From NCBI GenBank assembly GCA_003024785.1, contig PUQB01000092.1:305001-369000 (forward strand): a stretch of 64,000 bases of DNA, written 5' to 3'. The stretch is from Selaginella tamariscina. Its lineage: Eukaryota > Streptophyta > Lycopodiopsida > Selaginellales > Selaginellaceae. The notes under the pieces were generated by a model that was not told the origin of the DNA, did not search any database, and saw only the letters and a list, made by a program, of their open reading frames with translations. Within the stretch, counting starts at the first letter, position 1. Each line of letters begins with the position of its first letter. Shown one piece after another: positions 1 to 10,332 of this stretch. Made by a program: the position numbers and the translations under genes.

Positions 1-234
1 TAAATATAATATAAGGTATAATACAATATCTTTTTTGTATTTATACTTTATTTTTTCATAAATTATTATATTTTATTTAATTTATCATTAACATAAAACT
101 TTTGCACTTCCTTACTAAATAATTAAACAATATTAAAACTTTAAAATTTATTAATGTTGCACTTTTATAAAATTCATTCTGATTCATTATATAAAAAAAT
201 ATTACATGTAATAATATTTTTATTACATTATGAT

Positions 235-945
235 TTAATTATTTTTATATTCATCACTTGTAAATAAATTTAATTTAGTCTTCACAACTAGTTTGTGATT
301 AAATTAGCATTGATTATTTATATTTATTCTTTTTTAAATTTTAAAATTAATTTATTTAAACTAAAGTATGATGATTTATATATAATTCATAATATATATA
401 AAGAAACAAACGTAATAAACTATTAAGGAATTCAATGTTAAAATGAATTTTTTATAGTTTTGTATAATAAATCTTTTATATAGCTTTTAAAAGATGCATA
501 TATAATATTTAATACATTTTTAATCTTTTAAAACAATTTTTAAAATCATTATAAATAAGATTCTTAGATCTTAAAAAATTTATTAAAATTATTAGTTATT
601 AAATTGTAGTTTATTATATTTATTTATATTATAATTAAAGAAAAACTTAGTAAAAGACAATGATTAAGATATGAATTTCAATAATTTTATTAGTAAATAT
701 AAAATATTATCCTTAATTAGAAAAGCAAAAGGATAATAAATTTTAATTGGGTAATGCATGATATATTGATTGATATTATTAAGTATGAACATATTATATG
801 TAACACAAATATATTTGTATTTTAAGTAATAAAACAATAAACTTAATCATATATTATTACAAATGTAGTTAATATATAACATTACTATAATAATATGTAA
901 CTATAATAAATAATTATATATCATATTAATTTTTATATATTAAAA
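235..945. repeat. Copy of an AT-rich dispersed repeat family
   Basis: This AT-rich stretch shares recognisable blocks with 18720-19490: a stretch around AATTCAATG..AAAATGAAT, then TTTTGTATAATAAATC, a TTTTAAAAGAT block, and a later ATCATATATTATT block. Partial relatives lie at 6290-6900 (part direct, part inverted) and 8340-8600. No coding capacity or terminal repeat is visible. It looks like an ancient element that has lost most of its C and G. The remaining AT-rich DNA of 1-1049 shows nothing else. Confidence 0.55.
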
Positions 946-1049
946 ATGATTGTGTTATAATATATAACAATTGTTTTTTATTTGAAGAGAAGATGAGAGA
1001 GATTATAATTAAAAAATTCTTAAACAAATTATTAAGTGCATTAAATTAA

Positions 1050-1549
1050 GGGCCGCGCTAGGACACACCCCCGTTACTGCGCACACACCCCCTATTAGCT
1101 GGAGCTTAGTGGCATGCTTACATGGAATGCTGATTAGATATTGTTTATTCGTAAGATAATAAATGGAGTCGGTTACACAGCTGAGAAGCGGCAAGTGGGT
1201 GTGGAGTTTACAGCGCCTCAATCTCCAGCGCCTCAATCTCCTGAATTTCTAGTTCTAGCTACGGGAGTTTTTTGATGGATCACACTCATGCTTCATTGTC
1301 TGATGCTGAATCACATGTTCAAAGATATGCGATCTCACAAGGTTTCACAGTTTAAAGGCTACGCTCAAAGAAGAGCAAGCAAGGGATCTTGAGAAAAATA
1401 TTTGTGAAACTCGATTCAATCTAGAAAATATCCACTGAGTTCATGTAAGCATGCCACCTAATCGCCAGTTAATAGGGGTGTGTGCCACTAATCGCCAGCT
1501 AATAGGGGGTGTGGCGCAGTAAGGGGGGGGTGTGTCCCTAGCGCGGCCC
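1050..1549. mobile_element. 500-bp foldback MITE with terminal inverted repeats and 8-bp target duplication
   Basis: The ends are inverted: the left starts GGGCCGCGCTAGGACACACC and the right ends with the complement of this plus one extra base (GTGTGTCCCTAGCGCGGCCC). Inversion continues inward: CCCCCTATTAGCTGG.. and GGCATGCTTACATG on the left match CATGTAAGCATGCC and CCAGCTAATAGGGGG on the right. Direct flanks are TAAATTAA at 1042-1049 and again at 1550-1557, an 8-bp target-site duplication as made by hAT-type transposases. The element is GC-richer than its surroundings and has no transposase, so it is non-autonomous. A superfamily other than hAT is possible because the terminal base is ambiguous. 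Confidence 0.85.
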
Positions 1550-1557
1550 TAAATTAA

Positions 1558-2900
1558 ATACATGATAAGTATGTATTTTGTATTACATATATTTATTGTG
1601 TTATGTTGTTTGTTGTTAATGTAAAAACAATTAAAAATAAAAGATTAAAAACTTGTATACACATATGATGATTATTATATAAATAATTTAAAAGGTATTG
1701 AAAGTGAAAATTAATTTAATTTTTAAAAATGTAATAAAGATTTTACAAATGTAAATTTATGTCTACACCTTGAAAAATATAAGACCAAGCTGAAAAATAT
1801 ATGTTCTTAATTAAAATTATATTACTTCAACAATAAAATAATTAATATAAAAGGTATATATATTTAATACAAATGTATTATAATCTTAACATATGTAATA
1901 TATCAAAGTTAATGATGATTGATATTAAAAATTGTGTTTAAATTTATATAATTAAAAGAATAATAAGAAGATATGTCAACTATTAATAAAATTAACATTA
2001 TATTACACAATAAAAGTATTAATTAGAATGATTAAGTTTTATTTTGTTTAATAATTTTATTTAGTTTTTAATTTATTTAGTGTTTAATTTTAATTTACAT
2101 TTAAGAAAAGTTTTATAATTTCTTTTAAGAGTTTTGTTTAAATTTTTTGAAAGCAAATTTATTTTGTTTAGTTTTTTATTTTAAGAGTTAAATTGCCACT
2201 AAATTTATTATAAAAAGGATTTTTTCATTTGAAAAAGTTTTAATTTTATTTTTATAATAATAAAGAATTTTATTATTTATTATGGACAAAATTTATTATT
2301 TAGTTTATAAAAAACTCATCTAACTTATTATAAAAAAAGATTAAGGTTTTAACCATTGTTTAAAATACTTTAATAAGAAACTGTACAAACAATGGATTGA
2401 ACATAACACAACTATCCTAAATAATAATTAAAATATAAATCTAATAAATGTATTGTTGTATTACACTTATTTGAACTGAATTCAAATTAATTAATTTTTT
2501 TAATAAAGGTTAATGTATAATTGCAAATTATAATGAATTTAATTGCATATTTATCTAAAAGAAATAATAAAAATACACTTTACCTTTTATTCAAGGTAAT
2601 GACACATGTTATCCAACTGTGTGTTAACACATATATAATGTGTGCATATATGCAATCGACATACACATGATAATGTGTGTGAATTTATACATATATTATC
2701 ACATGAATTAAAATTTAAAATTACATTTTTTAAAATTTAATAATACATTTTTGTACATTAATACATAAAGAATTATTTATTAAAAACAAATATATATTCT
2801 TATACTTATCAAAAGGGTTAACATGATCATTTAATTTTTAATTATATTCTTTATTCGTTTCGTTTCCATAGTTTTAGTGATTAAATTTATATATATATTG
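1558..2900. other. AT-rich intergenic DNA
   Basis: Very AT-rich sequence with many short A and T runs. I see no open frame with family features, no RNA gene and no clear terminal repeats. A short block near 2830-2900 (ATTATATTCTTTATTCGT..) resembles the AT-rich repeat family seen at 8360 and 18740. Confidence 0.6.
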
Positions 2901-2982
2901 AATTTCTGCCGATCGTGGAGAACAATGTGGTACCCTTATATCCTCTGTTATTAGGGCTGGAATGCCCTTTTTGCCCTTTGTA

Positions 2983-2991
2983 AAACCCTAT
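2983..2991 (+). promoter_or_regulatory. Telo-box-like motif upstream of the hydrolase gene
   Basis: AAACCCTAT lies about 15 bp before the predicted ATG at 3006. AAACCCTA motifs are common close to transcription starts of plant housekeeping genes. Placement in the likely 5' leader is the only support. Confidence 0.4.
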
Positions 2992-3005
2992 ACCCTTGTT
3001 TTCGC

Positions 3006-3175
3006 ATGGAGAGGGAGTCAAAGCGGCCTCGAGTTGAGAAGAAGAGGCCACTATTGATTTTTGCCCATGGAGCTGGTGCGCCTTCGTCTTCAGAATGGAT
3101 GATCAGGTTTATATATGTACACAATAAACTCTCTGGGTCATTTCCAAACGATTGTATACCCTTCTGCCCTTAACA

Positions 3176-3265
<90 letters not shown>

Positions 3266-3983
3266 GCATATACATTTTGCAGATGGAAAAATCTCTTGGA
3301 AACAGCCACAAATGCGGTGGAAGTCATCACTTTCGATTATCCTTGTAAGAACATGTTAAGCGTGTGTGTGTGTGTGTGTATGTGTGTGTGTACAACTTAC
3401 AACAGGGAAATGTCTAAAATTGACATGTTTGAAGTGTAATGATTTACGCATGATGATAAAAAACAATTAAACTAGTTTTGTGGAGCTTTATAATGTGTGT
3501 GTGTGTGTGGTGTTAATATAAATACATCATACAACAGGGAAATGTTTAAACGTCACACTTGTGAAGGTTACTATGTATATTCATATGCAATATAAAGAAT
3601 AATGTAACGGATGTTTACAACAAGTATAACAAGAATGTTTTATGATTTATAATTTAGTCAGTTTTGCAACATTTTGTGGAACTGGATTGAGCTCTTTATG
3701 ATATTGAGTTATATTTTCCAGATGTATGTGTATGTTATCTTCGTTTGTCTTTGTATCTCTTATTTCTAAATCTGTATTATTGATATAAAACACTCAAATT
3801 GTGTTTTCAATTGAGTTTATTTCAGACATTGCTGGGAAAAAGAAGAGTGCACCACCCAAGGCAGAAAAGCTTGTTGATTTCCATATTCAGCAAGTGGAGA
3901 AAGCTACAAAAGAATATCCAGGGCATCCTGTTGTTCTAATAGGAAAATCCATGGGTTCACGGTTAGTTTTAAACTGTATATAT

Positions 3984-4045
<62 letters not shown>

Positions 4046-4519
4046 GTGTACACACAACTACACACTGTTTATGCCTATTTAAACAGGGTCAGCTGCATGG
4101 TTGCTGCAAAAGACACTACTCATCACATAGCTGCAGTTGTCTGTCTTGGATATCCACTGAAGGTTAAGCTCATGCGTATATATGCGTATGTTAAGAAGAG
4201 ACTTACACACACACACACACACACACACGTATGTTTATGATATGTTATCAACGTACAGGGGACCAATGGAGCACTCCGAGACCAGACTTTACTTGATCTT
4301 CAAGTTCCCGTGATGTTTGTCCAGGTAAACTATTAAATTAAGTATATATGTTAATTAACACATCAATATAATATTTATGTCTGCTTTATAGGGGACTAAG
4401 ACACAATGTGTCCACTAGAAAAGCTTGACAGCGTCTTTAACTAAATGTCATCAAAGACTTGTCTTCATATCATCGAAGGAGGAGATCATTCTTTTAAGGT
4501 ATACTCTCCCTCTCTCTCT

Positions 4520-4568
<49 letters not shown>

Positions 4569-4589
4569 ATATATAATATATATATATAT

Positions 4590-4631
<42 letters not shown>

Positions 4632-4798
4632 TATTACTTAATGCATATTATGTTTAATCAGGTTTCAAAGGCATACTTAAGAAGAACAACACGACTTTGG
4701 ATGACGTGGAACTCCACGCAGTGAACGCTGTCCAGCTGTTTCTGTCAGGAGTTCTTGAAGTGAGATATAACTTAAGTTCGATACTATATATTGTTTAA
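3006..4798 (+). CDS. Alpha/beta-hydrolase, KANL3/TEX30-like family
   Basis: Seven exons by GT-AG boundaries: about 3006-3106, 3283-3344, 3826-3961, 4087-4162, 4259-4324, 4392-4498 and 4662-4798. The product starts MERESKRPRVEKKRPLLIFA and runs into an HGAGAPSS oxyanion motif. Exon 3 carries the nucleophile elbow GKSMGSR, so the serine is the likely nucleophile. Exon 6 carries the GGDHSF block with the likely catalytic histidine. This is the TEX30/KANL3-like plant hydrolase family, whose substrates are mostly unknown. Exons 6 and 7 contain three or more single-base indels (near 4400, 4436 and 4678) that break a clearly conserved frame. They sit in A, T or G runs, so sequencing error is likelier than pseudogenisation. 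Introns are full of (CT)n, (TA)n and (CA)n. Confidence 0.85.
3176..3262. repeat. (CT)n(TA)n compound microsatellite in intron 1
   Basis: About 45 bp of CT repeat followed by about 40 bp of TA repeat, inside intron 1 of the hydrolase. Similar runs occur in its other introns at 3983-4042 (CT, TA, GT), 4205-4228 (CA) and 4509-4625 (CT, CA, TA). Confidence 0.9.
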
Positions 4799-4903
4799 TT
4801 GTAAGTAAATCCCTAATTAAAGTTTTAGTGATAATAAATTGACTAATTAAAATCATTTCTGATAGATGGTATTTGAGTAAGGGTTAAGTTAGTCAGGCTG
4901 GAT

Positions 4904-5137
4904 ATGGAGCGTCACATTTTATTAGTAGCAGCATTGTTGTTTTCCTTTGTAAATACAAATGCATCTGATGAAGATCCATTACAAGACTTCTGTGTAAGGG
5001 ACACTAGTAGCACACTATTTGTAAATGGGTTTGTTTGTAAATGTTAATCCCCAGGATTTCAAGTCTTCTTTGTTGAACAAACCAGGTATGTATATATATG
5101 TATGTGCGTGCGTGCGAGTGTGTGTGTGTGTGTGTAT

Positions 5138-5172
<35 letters not shown>

Positions 5173-5371
5173 TGATGTGTGTTAAACTAGGTAATACAAG
5201 CAATATGCTAAAGTCAGCTGTTACACCGGCCAATGTATTAAGTTTTCCTGGGATCAACACTCTGGGGGTTTCATTAAGTCGTCTTGATTTGGCTGTTGGT
5301 GGATTGAACCCACCTCATGTTCATCCCCGTGCTACAGAGCTTCTCTATGTTCAACAAGGTGTGTACTCACT

Positions 5372-5434
<63 letters not shown>

Positions 5435-5925
5435 CTTCTATATAATAAAGAAGCACATGAGTGTGTTTAAAGAAGTTATTTTTATGCTTACGAGAAAGAG
5501 GTGTATATATTCTACTATCTATATCACACATACCTCTCTCTCTCTCACACACACACACACAGATATATATATATATATATAGAGAGAAGAGAGAGAGAGA
5601 GAAGAGAGAGAGAGAATAAGTGGTGTTATTGTTTAGGGACGGTTTACGTTGGGTTTATGACAGGGGATAACAAGCTCTTTTCACAGACAGTACAACCTGG
5701 TGAGATATTTGTATTCCAAGGGGACTTGTTCATTTCCAGCTTAACGTGGGTAAAGAGCCTGTTGTGGGCATAGCTGCATTTAACAGCCAGAATCCAGGGA
5801 CTTCTCAAGTTGCTAAAGCACTGTTTGCATCTAATCCTAGCATCGAGGATGATGTTCTTAATAAGGCCTTCCAGCTCCACCCTCAGCTTCTTGAGCAGCT
5901 TAGACATCTCATTATGAAGACTTAG
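4904..5925 (+). CDS. Germin-like protein (secreted cupin)
   Basis: Three exons: about 4904-5085, 5191-5358 and 5637-5925. Residues 1 to about 24 ([20 protein letters not shown]) form a signal peptide. DPLQDFCV follows, with the first of the two germin cysteines, then NGFVCK. Exon 2 holds cupin box 1 with the metal ligands (HVHPRATE). Exon 3 holds GTVYVGF and box 2, where the [10 protein letters not shown]-like motif is readable only after allowing one missing C near 5716. The C-terminus ends LRHLIMKT. Germin-like proteins are apoplastic Mn-binding oligomers, some with oxalate oxidase or superoxide dismutase activity; which applies here cannot be told. A second indel (A run near 5036) breaks exon 1. 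Both breaks are at homopolymers, so the gene is probably intact in the organism. Confidence 0.9.
5376..5431. repeat. (TA)n microsatellite in germin-like intron 2
   Basis: About 28 TA units. The same intron continues with (CT)n, (CA)n, (TA)n and (GA)n tracts at 5525-5617. Intron 1 holds (GT)n and (GA)n at 5117-5171. Confidence 0.9.
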
Positions 5926-6011
5926 CGTGCGTGCATGTGTGTGTGTGTGTGTGTGAAGACATGAATATTTAGTGCATGTGTATGTATAAGGAAAGCAGAT
6001 TTCGTTGTAAT

Positions 6012-6064
<53 letters not shown>

Positions 6065-8733
6065 ATATATCTGTGTGTGTGGTGTGTGTATTGAAGATTC
6101 CCTTAACGCATGATTAAATCTGAGGCTTTGTAAAAAATAATAATTAAAAAATGTTTAAATAATGAATTATTACCTGTAATACAAAATATATTACTTATAA
6201 TGCATTTAACCTTGAACACTCAACAATTTATTTAAACAACTTCTTAATTACAATCTCCTTCTTAAACAAAATGATTGTTGTATATTATATTTAAGGTAAC
6301 ATAATCATTTTAGATATATATAAATTAATGTAAATACAATTTATATATTTTAAGTACTAAACAATAAAAACCATCATATATATTATAACAAAGGACAATA
6401 TTACATAAATTTTTATAATGATATTAGCTATAATATTTTTATTTAAATATTATATATATAAGTGTCAGTTCTTACTCACCAATTCAAAATAATTGGCTTT
6501 TTGTGATTTTTTTTAGTTAAAAAAGGAAGATATGTAGTAAAATTATTAAAATTTATATCTCGATGGTCTTTTACTATGAGACAAATAAATACAATAAATT
6601 AAAATTTAATAACTAATAAGAATCTTAATTATAATCATTTTTAAATTATTTCAAATGGTTTAAAATGTAATTACTATGTCTATTTTTTAAAGTTTCTTTA
6701 CAAACTATATAAAAGATTTATATAAACATGTAAAGAATTTATTAAATTTTTATTTCTTCATATTTGTTATGATTTTAAAAGTCGAGTAAATCACTATACT
6801 TTAATTTAAATAAATCAAAGACTACATTTCACTTTGAATAATAATTTACTCACTTAAATTTAAACATATAAAATTAATATTAATTTAATTATTAAAAGTA
6901 ATTATGATGACTAAATTAAATTTGTTTATAAGAAATGAATATAGAATATATTAAGATATATACAAACAGAAATAGTTAATAAGTATAAAAATATATTTCT
7001 TACTTTAATATGTATAAATATATATTACTTTTCTTTTATAAATATTTTTAATACTTATTTTTTGAATATGGATGAAACTATAATGTAATGATGTATAAAA
7101 TATATTATTAAATAAAATTAATAAATTATTATTAAAGTTTAATTTATGTAATGTTTATTATAGGATTTTATTAATAAATTTTATTTATACAAGTCTTATG
7201 TGTGTGTTTTAAGAATAAGAGTTTAATTTAAAAACTTTTAATACATTTGATCATGAGTACAAGATTTGATTTTTAATTTTATTTATTTTTTAAAAATGTC
7301 ATATAATTTAACTCATTATATATGTAAATTTTATTTTATTATTATTTAAAACATAACAATTGACTCATGAGAACGTCGTGAGATATTATTGAATATGAAA
7401 TGAAAACAGTGTTATTATATTATTATGGAATATAAATATATTACATTATACTCATAAAGATTAAAGAGATACAATTTTATTATTTTAAGTGTTATTTAAA
7501 TTATTTAAATAAATAATTATTGAAAGTTTTATTATAAGAATTAATTTAATATTGTACAACAACTTATTAATGTGCATCATAAAATTATTGTGTATAAAAA
7601 TCTTTTATAATGGGATAACTTAAGAATAAAAATGATTGACTTTAAATATATATATAATATATATATATATATCCTATTAAGAAGACTCTCATTTATAGTG
7701 GAATTAATAAATATAAAATACGTGTGTGTTCATAGATAATAAACATATAAGTAATGTATTTTTAACCATTTATACTTTAAAATCATTTTAATTAATTAAA
7801 TACGACACAATAACTTTTAAAGAATTAAAGTATAATATAACAAATTATTATATTACTTTTATTTTTAAATTTATTTTGGCAAATGCAAATTAAAACTCTT
7901 TAATAAATGTTAAATATTGGTTAAGGTTCAATTCTCATGAGTTAAATTATATAAAATTAATTGATATATTTACCCAAATAAATAAAGAATACATTTTTTA
8001 TTTATTTAAGTATGTAATGACATATGCATAAATATGTATTACACACATAAAATGAGTGAATTAAAAGAAATTGTCGTAAACACATATGTTATTAAAATTA
8101 ATGATTTGAAGGACACACACAAATAAATATACTTATATATAAACACAAATTAACATGTGTGGACATTTATATCTATATTATTGTATGACCTAAATTTAAT
8201 ATTAATTTTTTCATTTTGTTTAATAGTATATTTTTGTTCCCTCCATGTTCAAATAATAAGTATTAAAATCATATTTAAAAAAAATTAATATTTATTTAAT
8301 ATATATTAAGGTAATAAAAAATTAATTTCTTACACTTTATATTGTAACATCATCATTTACCTTTAATTATATTCTTTATTCATCTCTTATAAATGAATTT
8401 AATTTAGTCTTCACAATTAGTTTTAATAGTTAAATTAATATTAATACTATATGTTCAAATATAAGTGAGTAATTATTATTTAAAGCCAAATTTAGTCTTT
8501 AATTTATTTAAATTAATATATAATAATTTTATGTCTTTTTAGAATAAATATGGAAAACCAAACATAATAAGGTAATTAATTCAACGGTTGAAATGATTCT
8601 ATCTTGACCATCAAATTTAGGGTCTAATGTTAATCCTCCAAGGTAAGTAAAAGAAAGTATTTAAATTTATTGAAAAAAAAGAAAAAGAATATCTAGTAGA
8701 TACTTATGTAAACGTAACCTTAACATAAAAGGC
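5926..8733. other. AT-rich intergenic DNA with old repeats
   Basis: Begins with (GT)n and (CT)n(TA)n tracts in the likely 3' region of the germin-like gene (5936-5955, 6012-6065). The rest is AT-rich. Segments at 6290-6420 and 8340-8600 match the AT-rich repeat family in direct orientation; 6490-6900 matches it inverted. No gene is supported. Confidence 0.6.
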
Positions 8734-8807
8734 CCACTCTCGTGGGACTCGAACCCACAATCCTTTGATTAGAAGTCAAATGCCTTATCCTTTAGGCCAC
8801 GAGAGCC
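8734..8807 (-). tRNA. tRNA-Arg (anticodon TCT)
   Basis: Read on the minus strand the sequence begins GGCTCTCGTGG and folds as a cloverleaf: D-arm GCCT..AGGC, anticodon stem TTTGA/TCAAA around the loop CTTCTAA (anticodon TCT), and T-arm GTGGG TTCGAGT CCCAC. The B-box GGTTCGAGTCC is canonical. There is no intron and no encoded CCA. The acceptor stem is not perfect: GGCTCTC pairs with GAGAGT only with a mismatch or a one-base shift, so one base may be missing. The 5' end lies within 10 bp of the PPR reading frame on the other strand. Confidence 0.85.
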
Positions 8808-8814
8808 AATTGTG

Positions 8815-9690
8815 ATGCATTTTACTCTCTGTTCATATATGGTGTGTAATAGACTATATATTCAACATCCTTATGATTTTTTAAATTCATATGATCATCA
8901 GAAGAAGGCGTCCCACACAGAAGCAACACTCAGAGAACTGCGCTCAAATACATACACAGAAGCTGCAAGTTATCCATCTTCACGGGCTCTTGGAGATGCA
9001 AATCCAAGTAACTACGCTTCACTTCTCAAACAATGCGGTTCACAAAGTCACTGGCAATGCAAAAGTCTACATTCTCGAATTGCCTCAACAGGCAACGCAC
9101 AGGCACATTCATTGGTAACTGCATTGTGGAAATGTATGGGAAGTGCGGGAGTATCCACGATGCCAGACAGGTGCGTGCGTGCGTGTGTGTTTGATTTCTA
9201 TACATTTTTCTTTGTTGGGTATTTCTCAGGCATTCGATCGGATTCCCACAAAGAATGTTTTCTCATGGACCATCATGATCGCAGCAAATGCCCATAATGG
9301 GCATTACACTGAGGCTATTAATCTGCTCGAGAGAATTGGACTTGGAAGGCAAGCATATCTACTGTGTGCGTGTATATATGCTTAAGTGTGGATTAGCAGG
9401 TGTTAAGCCGAATTCAGCCACCTTTGTGAGTCTTATATCTGCATGCACGGTCTTGGGGTGCTTGCAACCGGAAAGAGGATACACAATCGGATAACTGCGA
9501 GCTTAGAAGATATCAATGTTGTTTTAGCGACTGCATTGATTGATATGTATGGCAAATGTGGATGCACAGGCTCTGCCAGGACGCTGTTCGATGAGATGAA
9601 ACACCGAAACACTGTTACATGGAATGCCATGATATCTGCTTACACAAAGAATGCTCAAGGCCCCTGGCGCTTCAGTTATTTGGTATTTAC

Positions 9691-9744
<54 letters not shown>

Positions 9745-9796
9745 CACACACACACACACACTTAAGAGTATACGTATGTGTGGTATTTACTATGTA

Positions 9797-9833
<37 letters not shown>

Positions 9834-9868
9834 TTAAGAGTATACTTATGTGTGGTATTTACTATGTA

Positions 9869-9908
<40 letters not shown>

Positions 9909-9938
9909 AGAGTATACGTATGTGTGATATTTACTTAC

Positions 9939-9978
<40 letters not shown>

Positions 9979-9986
9979 TTAAGTTG

Positions 9987-10022
<36 letters not shown>

Positions 10023-10205
10023 CACACATATCCACACACACTTAAGTTGTTTGGTATTTACTATGTACTCTCTCTCTCTGTCACATACACACACACACAC
10101 GCACACTTAAGAGTATACATATGTGTGGTATTTACTATCTACTCTCTCTCTCTCTCTCACACACACACACTTAAGAGTATACATATGTGTGGTATTTACT
10201 ATGTA

Positions 10206-10242
<37 letters not shown>

Positions 10243-10263
10243 GCTTAAGCTGTTTGGTATTAC

Positions 10264-10332
<69 letters not shown>

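Noticed and set aside
3006-5925. Calling the hydrolase and germin-like genes pseudogenes
   Set aside because: The only lesions are single- or two-base indels, mostly in homopolymers, with splice sites and catalytic motifs intact, and the same pattern affects most genes in the window.
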